Positions 1 through 13,500 of a stretch of DNA of 64,000 nt are shown piece by piece. The stretch is from Nymphaea colorata (lineage: Eukaryota > Streptophyta > Magnoliopsida > Nymphaeales > Nymphaeaceae), in NCBI RefSeq assembly GCF_008831285.2, contig NC_045140.1, forward strand, positions 5,435,528-5,499,527, read 5' to 3'. Every line of letters starts with the position of its first letter. The first letter of the stretch is position 1. A model generated the notes under the pieces. It was given only the letters and a program-made list of their open reading frames with translations, did not search any database and was not told the DNA's origin. The position numbers were made by a program, and so were the translations under genes.

Positions 1-1533
1 ATTTATCTATATCTCCGTTTTAGTAATTATAAGCATTTGTTTTAGGTCTAGTTTAGTTGGGTGCACATCTACAATTGTTAGTTTTGGTCTAGGTCGGTTG
101 ACCGCAGCGGATGTGCCATGTCGGAGCCGCACCAACACCAGCGTCCATGTCACATCAATGCAGGTGCACTACTATTTAGGAGCACCCATGTGACATAGGC
201 CAGCCCACTGTAGTTTGCGCCATAGAAAGGATGTGCGTATGTGTGTCTGTGAGAGAGAGAGAGTCGAGAGAGAGCCCGCTTGTCTCCAATCCCAATGGCA
301 AAGCCTGGTGGTAGTACCTGACGATTATGCCATTGTTCAATCAAAAAAAGAGGGAAGGGGCTGTCGTGCCCTTGAAAGGGGAGGGCAGTGGTCCTCTAGA
401 TGTCCCGCAGGCCAACACAGGCACCCATAGGAAAGTGTCTAGTTTGGCAGCCATCGGCCCATCAACCTTTGCCATCTATGGTGGAAAAAAGAAGGAGGGG
501 GGGTGGTGGAGCCTTAAAGATTCACTGGAGGCTGGTCGCCAGACTCATCGGCAACCTCCGACGATAGTGTTTGATAGTTGGAGAGTTAGAGAGGGTTAAT
601 GAGAGAAGCTAAGAGTATAAGACTGAGGAGGTGCAGCAGGAGTATTAGCCAATTAGGTTAAAAACGAAAAGAAAGAAAATGGTGTCCTCCTTATCGGGCC
701 TCATTAGGCCCATTGCACAGGCCTGGATCTAGCACGACCCAAGAAAACTTCAGCCCGTTAGGCCATAGTAGCAGCCCAGGCCCGGATGTTACCCATTGGG
801 TACCCGACCCAATGCCCAGTCTTATGTTCTAATGATGATTTGATAACAAGAGAAAACAGTTGTCCATTGCTGCACCCAAGCTGCACGTGCATGTGCACCC
901 AAGTTGACAACTCTTTTGAAGAGTATGTGTTACTTAGATTAGTTTCTATGCTTGCTGTGTCCTCATACCTGTTCTTCAAAATTGACCTGCACTCACCTAG
1001 ACATATGCACACCTGTGTACTCACATGAAGTAAAAGATTCATAGAGTGTCTTGATCTCTAGAGTAAAAAACAATACCTCGACTATGTGGATTTGGTTCTC
1101 ATTTGCAACCTTTATACTTCTCTAACCAAACGCCATGTGACATTACGGTGCATTGTCATGTAAATGCATACTGAAAAAGAAAAAATGAAAAACCATCTTG
1201 TCGGCCAATCACATACATCTCAAACCCTTGGAGCGCCCTTTAAGCACTTGCTGCAAAGGAAAAGATATTATGGTCTTTTTGAACATGTCCAATTGATCGT
1301 ATTGTTGTGCATGATCATCATGTCTTCCAACCATTATCATGATTGTTGTTCTCATTCTTTTACTGGCAAGGTTTTTTCTTGGGGGTTAAATGGGAAGTTT
1401 GTTTTTCTTGGAAAGAATCTCAAGGATGCAAAAATATTGATGTTAATGGTATTGTATGATGCACTATGTTACTTTTGACACTAGCTCTAGGTGTTGCGAG
1501 ATTGTATGGTGCACCTCGGGAGAGGTCCCTAAC
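1..1533. other. Presumed coilin intron / repeat-derived DNA, no gene seen
   Basis: No convincing exon is visible. The first 650 bases contain GA-rich patches and a GC-richer stretch. Around 680-825 there are clustered GGGCC/GGCCC motifs ending in TACCCGACCCAATGCCCAG, which resembles the GC-rich arm of the hAT-like MITE at 12.1-12.4 kb and may be a broken relative. All short reading frames here lack recognisable domains. Confidence 0.4.
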
Positions 1534-2317
1534 CTATGTCACATGGGTGCGGGTACGATACGGGTACGGGTACGCGGACACGGCAGTTTTGAAATTTTTT
1601 GGATACGCAGACACGGGAAATTTTATATTCTAAAAAGATAAAAATGATAAAATAAAAAAAAACATTAAATTAATAATTCCGCTAACAATGGGAAGGGGAA
1701 GGACCCGACGGCCCTTCCTCCTCTTCCCCACCTGGGAAAATGAGGGACCCGAAAGTCCCTCCCTCTCTCCTTTGCCTTAGGACGAGGAAGGCTCCCTTGG
1801 AACTTCCACGAGTAAGGCAAAACAACAAAATCCCTAAATAGGGAAATCAGCAAATTAAAAAATAAAAAACATATTGCACATAGCATTGAAGAAGAGGATC
1901 AAGATCGACGGATTAACCGTCTAATATTCAAACAAAAACATCCCCAAATTGGAAAATCCAAAAAAAAAAAAAAAAAAACCAAATGAAGAACATGAAACCC
2001 TAGCTTCTAATATCGAAAAGAAAGAAAAAGCCACTTACTTGTTTGTCGCTGGCTGCCGCCAGACGTCGCTGTGGATCGCCGGACCTCGTCGCCGTCGCCC
2101 GCCATTGCTGTCACCGGTTACATGCAGAAGCAGCTGTCGCAGAGGTCTAGCGTGAAACAGGACGCGTAAAGAAGTTTAGGGTTAAAGAATGTCGGGTTAG
2201 AAAAGTGGTTCGGATCGGGTCTGACCCAGACCCGATCCAAAACGTATCCTGCCGTGTCCACGTGTCGGAGTGTCGACACAGGTACTTGGCCCATTTTACC
2301 GTGTCCGTGTGTCGTAG
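1534..2317. mobile_element. hAT-like non-autonomous DNA element, 784 bp
   Basis: The left end CTATGTCACATGGGTGCGG and the reverse complement of the right end (CTACGACACACGGACACGG) match at 13 of 19 positions. The element is flanked by the 8-bp near-repeat TCCCTAAC (1526-1533) / TCCCTGAC (2318-2325), differing by one transition. An 8-bp duplication is typical of the hAT superfamily. Both ends are rich in GGGTACGGGTACG and CACGTGTCGG-type motifs. No transposase frame is visible. It lies in the coilin intron upstream of the first visible exon. Confidence 0.6.
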
Positions 2318-2598
2318 TCCCTGACCAAATTCTATGGATACAATGACTGATCTCCATCAAGAAGGAATAATATTTCTAGATCACTTTATAGATCCTGATA
2401 TTGTTTGTTGAACCATTTGAGATCTTTATCAGGCCTACGAGAGCTAATCTAAGCAAAGCATCATGGCAAGACATGTGAAACTATGGTTGTATTGCTAATT
2501 TTGCTTTCTTGATTGCCATTTGATTGACACCTTAGATCATGCCTTTTGCTAACTATGTTGTCTTTTATAGCACATTCTAATCTACATATAAACCTCAG

Positions 2599-5500
2599 TT
2601 ACCTAGCAGAAGTGCTCGTCGCAAGAAGGCCAAAAGGCTGTGGTTACGGAAAATGGCTAGTGCTAAACCTGTAGAGGTAATGCATGTTGGGGATTAAAGG
2701 AATTTTTTCTCCTTCAATAGTTAAAAAATGTGAATTAATATACTATCCTGCATTGGATTGCACTTTTACGAGAATTGTTTCAAGTATTTGAGCTGTTGAA
2801 GGTATATTAGACATAGTTTGCTGTTGTTTTTTCTTTCCAGCCCACTAAGGATAATTCATCCGAAAAAGATGTAGAGATGAAATTCTTGGAAAGGGAACAT
2901 GATCAGCAAGATGATGTGGATGATGATGAAGTCGTGCCTGTAATTGTTGAGCCTGGACATATACGTTTTGAACCTATTAGTGGAGGTACTGTTTAAATTT
3001 TCTGTCAAACTTGTATTGTTCTGTATTTTGCAAATTGATTTGGCATTTTTCAAGCACCCCATGCATACACCTGCACACCGTTCTGCACCATATACTTGTC
3101 TCAGTCTCTCAGATAAACTGATTGGTATACGTTCGATGCCATTTAAATCTTGAATCTGCATATATAGTTGACAGTTGCCATCTGCCTTCACTTGTATGCG
3201 TTGTTTTCTGTGAGGGTGGGGCCATATTTTTGGCAATATGATCTTATAACATCTCATCTTTTTTGAAGACGTACAAATTTGGACATCAAGATGTGTTTGG
3301 AACACATCCACAATGCTTGTGCTTTTGCACTTCAGATGACAAATTTTTTTGTTAATGTTTTTTGAATTTTGATGAGTGTAATGAGCACCTGGGTAGTGGC
3401 TGAGGCAGGAAAATCAGATTTATCATTGGTTAATGTTCATGACTACAATAGAAACAGGTTTCTTTTTCTCTCTGACCTCAAATGCAGGCTTCTTTGTAAA
3501 ATCTGGTTTGGCCCTGGGAAACACGGCATGTCATTATTTTGTGCACTTACACATGCTTGTCAAACTAAATAAAAGGCTATTATGAAGCTGGTTCGCTTCA
3601 AGTGTCACAAACTTCCCAGCCATTTCATTTTGCACCTTGATTTATACATGTTTGTTACCACCTTTAGTAGCAGATTTTACACATGTTTGTTACCACCTTT
3701 AGTAGCAGGAGTTTGTAGGTGTTTGTAAATCCTGCTAGTTATGGCTTGTACTTTTGTCTTTCCAAATGTATGTTGCAGAGGTTTACAGTTACTATCTGTA
3801 AGCAAGTAAGTTTCCAAGTCTGCTGTTTCATGTCATGCACCTTGATTTATCTGGTGCTTCCAGTGCTAAGTTTCCAATCTGCTGTTTCATGTCATGCACC
3901 TTGATTTATCTGGTGCTTCCAGTGCACATGTTGTGTTCCTTTTACAGTTTTTTCTTTTTTGAGAAGTAACCACGATTTGCATCATTATCTCTTAATCTAG
4001 TAATGGCTGGTGTTTTCCATGTTATTATTATTTAAATTATGTACATGTACATGTATATATGATCATGTGCTCGTAACATTTGCATGCATTGAAACGTATT
4101 TGGGTGTGTTCTTTCTCTCCCTTTCTTTGCCCGTCTTTCTCTCTCTCTCTCTCTCTTATATATATACACACACACATTATATGCATATATTGTTATGAGT
4201 CATAGGTTTAAAGGAATTTATAATACCTTTTGTTGCTGTGATGATGTGATCTCATTGCTCATTTCAGATTATGGTATTTCATGTAATCAATTTACAATTT
4301 TAGTTTTTTCTTTTTTAGTGGATGCAAAGCAAGATAATGGGAGGCATGAGGATCCAGTGGTATGTTTATGCTGTTCCTTTCATCCTTTTGCTCCATTAAC
4401 CAGTTGATTAGTAAGCTTGTAGATTTTCAGGTGGAATGCCTTACTGATCCAGACCTAGTGGAAGTAGACATATGTAAAATCAGCATAGTGGAGTTGTCCA
4501 CTCCAGAATGTTAAACATATCCTTATGTAATAGGCCGCTAAATTTACACCATTTTGCTTGTCATTCTGTTTTTCATTTGATCAGAAGATGCCAAGTCCTT
4601 ATTGTTATGCCTATTTCCCTAGAATATGGTGAACACCTGTTTAATGTTACTAAACCAGTGAAAAGTGCCTCTGTCAAACATCTAAATGTTGATGTATTTT
4701 CATCTACATAAATATTTGACTGGTAGTATATGGTGCATGTGAGGGGTAGAGATGTGTGTACCTTCTATTATTTTTCTCAAATCCAGTTATTGCAGAACTA
4801 TTGAATGATAATAGGACTTTCTGCTTTTACTAGAAGATCATGGTTTGGGCTGCTTTGCTTGTCAGCCTAAAAATTTCTCTCAGTTGAATTTCATCCATGT
4901 CTATCAAGTTCAGCCTGTTGGTGGAGGATGCTAGGATAAACCATGTGCCATGAGCAGTTAGTCTATGATATGAAGGTTTATCAGCTCCACACTTGGCAAA
5001 TCTTATGTTTAAAGTTTAAACTTTAAATCCACATGCGGCTAGGTAGCTATATTTCTTTCCTGTTCTTTTTCACTTTCTTAATTGTATCTGAAGTTCTGTC
5101 TCTTAATTGAACAGGAACTCATTAAATGGAATGGAACAACTTGCAAGAGAAAGGGCCAGAAATGGGGAAAGGAGAAAACTTCTGTAGAGAAAGTAAATGC
5201 CAAAGTGGATGAGGAGGAAGATTTGATGTTCGAGAAGGAGGAGGTGGCTGACAAACATGTTGATTTCGAACAACTTGCACCCTTAACTGGGATACCAGAG
5301 GTTTCATTTCCTACTGTTCTATTGACTTAGTGTTCTTAGTCATTCTTCTGTTATTTGTTTAGGTACTTTATTCTAGGCATTGTGATAACTCTTAGCATTT
5401 TTAATCTTCTTGAGTCATTAGAATGGACAAATTTATAAGTAGATATATGTGCCCGTTTTTTGCCTAGAATTTCATCAATGTGCCTATGCAATATTAGGAA

Positions 5501-8500
5501 ATGGATGAAAAAATAGTATTAACCCATAGAAAAAACAAGAAAAGGACACCCTTCAAGAAGAACTTTGGTGGCTTTCTTGTGTAAATGATGATCAATGTGA
5601 AGGAGGTTATGGTTAAAACTTTTTGTGTTACAAATGCTTGAATAGATAGAGTTTGGTGGGTATCAGGTTAGTGAAGAACCATAGATGGCAATATTGATAT
5701 TTTTCCTTTACCATTTTCAATAATTGGTGATATGCAGGAATTTTTCTGATCAGTCTACTTTTGGGTTGGAGACATTGCCATTGTTTGTCGGTTGATCCAT
5801 GGGTTTGGTACTGGAAATACTACCTGTTGCAGCGGAGAAGAAGAGAGTGAGAGAGAGAAGCTGCCGTGAGATTGAACCTTCAGAACCTCTTCTTACGATA
5901 ACCCTCATCTCTCTTATAAAAGAGATTAGGGTAAAAAGGGATTTACAAAATAACTCAATGGAAAATAAGGAAAATATTAAAGAGATCTTATAACTCTTTA
6001 ATATTACAAGGAACCTCCTAAAACATAAAACTTTTCTTGTTCAACACTCCCCCTCAAGCTGGAGCATACATATTAAACATGCTCAGCTTGTCACAACATC
6101 TAGAGAAATCACCAATAGGAAGAGCTTTGGTGAAGATATCTGCAGCTTGATCTTCTGAAGGAACATGAGCAGTGGCAATGGTTCCTGCTTGAACGAGATC
6201 TCGAATGTAATGGCAATCCACCTCAATATGTTTAGTTCTTTCATGGAAAACTGGATTGTTTGCAATGTGTGTGGCTGCTTGATTGTCACAATACATCTTC
6301 ATGGGAAGTGTGATTGACACACTTAAGCTGGATAGCATGGATCTAGCCCACGTCATTTCTGCTGCTGTTTGAGCCATAGCTCTGTATTCGGATTCTGCAC
6401 TAGATCTTGACACCACACCTTGTTTTTTGCTTCTCCACGATATGAGGTTTCCTCCCACAAATACACAAAATCCTGTGGTAGATTTTCTGTCCTCTACTGA
6501 GCCAGCATAATCAGCATCACTATAGGCTTCCACTTCCAGAGTCTTGCCTTTTGTGAACAAAAGGCCTTTGCCAGGAGAAGATTTCAGATATTTAACCACC
6601 ATCAAAGCAGCATCCCAATGAACTTTCCTTGGTTTTTCCATAAATTGACTTAGTTTTCCCACTGCAAAACTAATGTCTGGTCTTGTCACGGTAACATAGA
6701 GAAGTTTTCCAATAAGGGATCTGTAAGATCTAGAATCCACTAATTCTGTTTGGTCATCATGAAGATGTATACGTGGATTCATAGGTAAATTTGCCGGTTT
6801 AGCTCCTAGCATCCCTGTGTCCTGCAATAAATCAAGAACATATTTCCGTTGAGAGAGAACAACACCCTCACCATTGCGAGCAACTTCTATTCCCAAGAAG
6901 TATCGTAGAGGACCTAGATCTTTCGTCACAAAGTGTTTTTGAAGAAACAACTTTGCATCAGAAATTTCTTGATCAGAATCACCTGTCAGGATAATATCAT
7001 CAACATAAACCACGAGAACAGTTATACCTCGGGAAGCCTTCTTGATAAACAAGGAATGATCAAGAGGAGATCTCACAAAGCCACACTGTGAGACTACCTC
7101 GGAAAACTTGTGAAACCACGCACGAGGACTCTGTTTGAGTCCATAAATAGCTTTCTTCAGCTTGCACACTTTTCCACACTCCCCCTGTCGTTCAAATCCC
7201 GGTGGTTGTTGCATATAGACAGTCTCATCAAGATCACCATACAAAAAGGCGTTTTTGACATCCAGTTGATACATGTGCCAGTCATGGTGGACAGCCACAG
7301 AAATAATAAGACGAATGGTTCCCAACCGAGCAACTGGAGAGAAGGTCTCAAAGAAATCCACACCGTAGGTCTGCGTGTAGCCCTTAGCAACCAATCGAGC
7401 TTTGTATCGTTCCAAAGAACCATCAGAATTATACTTAACTGTGAATACCCACTTTGAGCCAACAATATCACATCGAGGAGGAGGATCAACAAGTTCCCAA
7501 GTGCCTTAAACTCAAGAGCATTATCAGTGCGAATGTTTTTAACAAGAATACCAAACTGGGTCTTTATTTCAATAATAAGGTTTTTGAGAGTACATACGAC
7601 TTCAGACCTTTCCTTCAAAAGGAAAACCCAGGTGACTCGAGAATAATCATCTACGATGACAAGAAAATAACGAAATCTTGACCTACTAGCAACTCTGCTA
7701 GGACCCCACACATCAACATGAAGAAGATCAAATAGTCCACAACTGGACGTACTAAGACTCGATGAATAACTACTACGAGTGTGTTTGCCAAGTTGACAAG
7801 CTTCACACTGGAACGACTCTGGTAAGGAGAGATGTGGAAGGAGATGACGGAGCTTGGAGACAGATGGATGACCAAGTCTGAGATGCCACTGGAACGAGGA
7901 GGACAACGATGTGATCGATGATGCTGCAATACCCACGGGATCCGACAGGAAGTAGATGCCCCCTTTCTCATAGCCTCCACCAATCGTCTTCCCAGTAGGC
8001 AAGTCCTGAAATGAACATAAACCAGAGTCAAACGTAACACGACAATGTAAATCATTAACCAATTGTCCGACAGATAACAAATTTGTGGGAAACTTAGGAG
8101 CATATAACACATTGGGAATAGTCATAGATTGAGAGATCTTGATATCTCCATATCCCATAATGGGTGACAATCTACCATCTGCAAGTCTCACATGGCGTAT
8201 CTGAGGTAGTGAGTGTAGCACAGTAAACATAGAAGGCGTACTACAAAAGTGCCTCGATGCCCCAGAATCAATAATCCAAGTAGTACCTGTATCATGTGAG
8301 ATAGTGTCAACAGACATAGCGCTGTCAGTCATAACTGTGGAGGCCGATGGCTGAGTAGATCTGTGTGCTAGAAAGTCCTCATACTCTGACTTATTGATAC
8401 TCACAGTCATTGTCTCAGGCTGAGAAGAAGATAAAGACCCATCTACTACTGATGACGCTGCTTGGGCCGCTCCAATAGAAGACTGTAAAGAGTTCTTCCC

Positions 8501-9392
8501 TAGCTTTGATGTAACATTTCTGCCTAAGGATGGCGCTGCAGTAGGACGACCATGTTTATCCCAACATCTGTCTTCCAAATGACCTATTTTCCCACAATAA
8601 GTGCACTGAAATCTCCCCCGACCTCCTCCTGACCCACGGCCCATGCCTCTTCCCCTGAATAAACCGCGTCCACGTCCTCCTGAAGCTGCTAAGGCAGAGG
8701 CATGGATATCACTGGCAGGTGAAGAGAGGGTCACAGCAAGACGACTAAGCCTGTTGTAGGCTTCAGCTAGATCAGGGATTTCTGCTCCAGTCAGCATCTG
8801 AGCCTTTGCTACTGCATATTCAGAGGAGAGACCCTGTAGGAATTTCGCAACCATAGACTGTTCACCATGGGTCTTATAACATGTTGGACATGGAGGACGT
8901 AATGCTTTAAGTCGCTCAGAGATGGACTTAAGGGAAGCGAAGTACTGAGCAAGACTTTGGTCACCCTGTTGCAGATTAAGTAGTTCCTCCTCTACCTGCA
9001 ATATTTTGCTAATATTCCTGTCATTCGAGTAAGTCTGTTTCAAGAAATCCCACATTTGCTTAGCCGAGGTGTAGTATGCAATAGTTGATGCAATTTGGGG
9101 TTGCACACTATTCATGATCCATGACATGACAATATTATTATCTCCCTTCCATGAACTATATTTTCCACTCTTTTCAACAGGTTCGTTTTCTTCTATAACA
9201 TGCTCCTTTTGATGTCCAATCACAGACATCATAAACACACGAGACCAAATCTCATAGTTAGATCCATCTAACTTTACAGTAGAACCATACGAAAATGGAT
9301 TTCCTCCACTTTTAACTTCATGAGAAAAATCAGATTTATTACTTTCAGCCATCATAAATCTGTCCACAAGAGATCAACCACCAATAGCGAGA

Positions 9393-9452
<60 letters not shown>

Positions 9453-10462
9453 CTATTGAGAAAGAAACTGATCAACAAGAACCGACGTCCCACACGGCAA
9501 CGTTAGATGTGTAGAAACAATCAACCTGCTGTCCAACTGTTGACAGCAATACCACAACAAAGAAGACTGCAATCTGAAGACAGAAAAACGCTGCTACCAG
9601 CAAGCAAGCCCACAACTGAAAACGAATCCCCACTGTTTGTATTGTTTGCGCTGACCAACGACTTATCTATTTATGCATCTAACGCTGTTGTACCACAGTT
9701 TATCCTTCACAGATCATGAATAATGACAGCAAATAAAACAATCAACATAAACTTGCCATAGACGTCATAGATAGCAGTCCTCCACTTGGCTGCGTTGATC
9801 ATATAACATATCAAACCATAGGCGATTAATCAGCGCAGACTCCCACACAGCTGCAATACTATATATACTTCTGAAAAATCCACGGCTGGAGTCTATTCAC
9901 GCATCTGTCCTAGCGTGAATAGACTCCTCCACACTGTTCCGTTGCTGGAAAACAGCAACTAGAACAGGCGAGAGATGAAGGAGAAAGAAGACGGAGGAAG
10001 TAGAAGAGATCAAGCCTGAAAGGAGACGGAGGATCGCCGACGGTGTGCGTCACGTCCGCGCGCTGGCTGTGTGCTTCAAGTCTCCAGTCACGTCCGTAGC
10101 TCTGATACCATGTTGCAGCGGAGAAGAAGAGAGTGAGAGAGAGAAGCTGCCGTGAGATTGAACCTTCAGAACCTCTTCTTACGATAACCCTCATCTCTCT
10201 TATAAAAGAGATTAGGGTAAAAAGGGATTTACAAAATAACTCAATGGAAAATAAGGAAAATATTAAAGAGATCTTATAACTCTTTAATATTACAAGGAAC
10301 CTCCTAAAACATAAAACTTTTCTTGTTCAACACTACCTAATAGGTTTTGGGAAGGAAATCGTCAACCTTACAGTCAAGTGTGTTTAACACCCTTTTAAAT
10401 GTTCTGTTGTCATAATCAGTGTGTATCAACCGAATATGGACCACTGTACATCTTTAAATAAA

Positions 10463-10510
<48 letters not shown>

Positions 10511-13500
10511 CCATCAAAATCTTCAATTTATTCCCTTTTTATCGCCGATTTTTTTTCCCCATAAAGTATCACCAAATTTTCAATTTATCACCAAAATGAA
10601 TTTCATGTGATAATATAGCTAGGTTGTCACACGAAAAAAGAGTGTCATTTCTTAGGGAAAAAAAACCTTTTCTTAAAGCTTGTTCTTTTTGATTTTCTAG
10701 AAGTGGCAAAGCTGTAAAAAAAAATTGAAAATTAAAAGAAAGCTTGAAGCTTTTATAGCGTGACAGTTGAAACTTTGATTCTTGCTGATGCATTGTTATA
10801 TTTTCTGTGCAGTTAGTTACTTTGGTATGATACTGTGACTCATGAGTTGTGTGGTACTCTTTAAAGGAAGCAATGGCACTCTTTAAAGGAAGCAATGTCA
10901 TGTGCAAGCTCTATGATTTGCAAGTTCTTTGTACATCACGAGCGACTAACTTGTGGGGCTTATGTTTAGTTTTATTTACTTTAAGTAACAAATTAATTTC
11001 ATCAGCAATTGTTACAATACTTGCAAAAATATCGTAGAAAATATTTTATCACAAAAAAGTCATGATGTTCTTGATGTTACCGGAATATTTTAAGTTCTAT
11101 CTTTGGTGTATATTTTATATTCAAAAAATTTGACCACGGACTTCTGTTTTTGCAAGAAATAGAAGACCTATTGCTCCATTACCTTTTTATTGTCTCTTGT
11201 TTTCTTTTATTTTAGATCTTTTGAGATTCTATTAACAATGAAACTGTTGATTGAATGCAAATGTGGTTTTGACCTCAATAGTATCATCCATGCATCAATG
11301 CTAAACTTTTACCCTTGTGCATGCATGCATATACACTATAAATGCGACTATAATAGTCACTAAAGAAGAATATGATAGAAAAAGGCAAAAGATATCAATC
11401 TTATTGAATGAATACTCAATGGGTGTAAAACAACATACTTTATACAAGAGGCAGCTCAAGAATATATATAAGAAATAAGAGTGAAGGAGAGAAAGAAGAG
11501 AGGGCTGTTCTAGCCGTTGGAGGTTCCAACGGCTCATAAAAGAGCCGTTGGAACTCCCAGGTCCCAACGGCTAGAACAAAGGGAAAACAGAAAAGAAAAA
11601 GAAAAGAAAAAATAAGAGAAAGAATAAAATACATAAGAAGAGAAATAAAATGTAAAAAATGTAAAATCTAACCTAGCTATGATATCAACAAGATATCTTA
11701 TTTCCTAACACCTTCCTTAAACTTACGGTGCTATCACCAAAAGTTTATCTAAAAGAAAGTTGAATCTAGGAGAACATAAAGGCTTTGTGAACAAATCAGC
11801 CAGCTGGAACTTAGAGGAGACATACGGAAGCTTGATAGTCTTCTTCAAAAATTCTTCACGAACATAGTGACAATCATTTCTATATGCTTTGTTCGTTCAT
11901 GAAATGTTTGATTCTTGGCAATGTAGATAGAAACTCTTGTTGTCGCAACACAAATCAATGGGTTCTTCTATTCTTGTTCTCATATCAAGGAGCATTTGAC
12001 GAAGCCAGACAATTTTCATAGTTGTAGAAGCCATAGCTCGATATTCAGCTTCAGTAGAGGATAGAGACTTTCTGTTGTTTCTTGCACTTCCATGATATGA
12101 GTGATTCCTAGGGGTGGGCATCGGGCCGGGCCTGGTAAGACCCGGCCTAGTAAGACTCGGCCTGGGCCCAGTCCGATGGGGGGAAGGGGGAAGAAGGAGA
12201 GGGGGAGGAGGTGGAGGTGGAGGGGGGGAAGGGGGAAGAAGGAGAGGCGGAGGGGGGGAAGGGGGAAGAAGGAGAGGCGGAGGGGGGAAAGGGAAAGAAG
12301 GAGAGGCGGAGGATGGGGGATGGGAGGAGGAGGAGGAGGAGCATGGGGGACGGGCCGGGCAGGGCCGCACCATCGGGCTCGGACCCGGGCCGGGTACCCA
12401 GTGGTAGCCCGGCCCGACGCCCAGGCCTAGTGATTCCCCTAAAAAAAACACAAAAACCAGTAGTTGAGTGTCTATCATTTGGACCTCCTCCTCAATCAAC
12501 ATCAATATAAACAATCAAGTTTAAGGAGGAAGAGGAAGACATAAATACTCCCTTATTTATTGTTCCCTTAATGTATATAATGATAAGAAGAACAACTCCC
12601 ATATGAACGGTTGATGGAGCATGTTGAAATTGATTCACAGTATGAACTGCATGAGCAATGTCAGGCCGAGTGATGCTAAGATACATTAAGGAGCCCATAA
12701 GCTGTCGGTAAGGAGTGGGATTGGTAAGTGGAACTCCATCATCAATCTTCATTTTGATTCCTACTGCTTCAGGAGTTTGTGTGACCTTATCATTTGTTAT
12801 GCCTGATTTAGCAATGATCTCTGCAGCAAACTTAGTTTGTGACAAAAAATATCCTCTAGTAGAATATGCAACCTCAATACCCAAGAAATATGTTAGAAAA
12901 CCTAAATCTTTCATTTCAAAAGTTTTTTGTAGTAATTTCTTACATTCTTTAATACTTTCCTTATCACTATCTGTCATGTCATCAACATACAATAAGAGGA
13001 TTATGATACCTGCATTAGTATTCTTAACAAACAAGGCAATGTCAGTTAAACATGAATGAAATCCATAATCAGAAATAACAGAGTTAAAACGGTCAAACCA
13101 AACTTTAGGAGCTTGTTTGAGGCCATAAAGAGCCTTCTTAAGTCTAAGAACTTTTCCTTGTGGAATAGACAAAGACAAACCATGTGGTACTTTTATATAA
13201 ACTTCTTCCATAAGATCTCCATTTAAAAAGACATTTTTAACATCCATTTGATAGATGTTTCAGTTTTTAATGGATGCTAAAGCAATAAAAGCCCTAACAA
13301 TAGTCATTCTAGCTATAACGGCAAAAGTTTCCTCGTAGTCAATACCATATTCTTGTGTATAACCTTTTGCAGCAAGCCTCACATTATATCTTTCTAGAGA
13401 TCCATCACTTCTAGTCTTCACCTTGTAAACCTACTTGCATCCAATAGTCTTTTTTCCTATAGGTAAGTCTTGTATTTCTCAAGTTTGGGCTTTTCTCAAG

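Larger units (their letters stand above)
5825..10332 (-). mobile_element. Young Ty1/copia LTR retrotransposon, internally deleted
   Basis: A complete insertion with 222-bp LTRs at both ends (TG...CA), flanked by a perfect 5-bp target duplication CTACC (5820-5824 and 10333-10337). It is antisense to coilin. Reading the minus strand, the order is 5' LTR, a primer-binding site complementary to initiator Met-tRNA, a leader with a long AT microsatellite, gag with a zinc knuckle, protease, a truncated integrase, reverse transcriptase, RNase H, a polypurine tract and the 3' LTR. PR-IN-RT-RH order defines copia. By eye the two LTRs look identical, implying a recent insertion. A deletion between integrase and reverse transcriptase leaves the element non-autonomous. 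Confidence 0.95.

Noticed and set aside
2020..2160. Possible exon with Arg/Cys-rich frame
   Set aside because: It lies within the 784-bp hAT-like element, without splice sites matching coilin.
12101..12510. Several G/R/E-rich or P/S-rich frames on both strands
   Set aside because: They are produced by the purine-rich minisatellite in the nested MITE, not by a gene.
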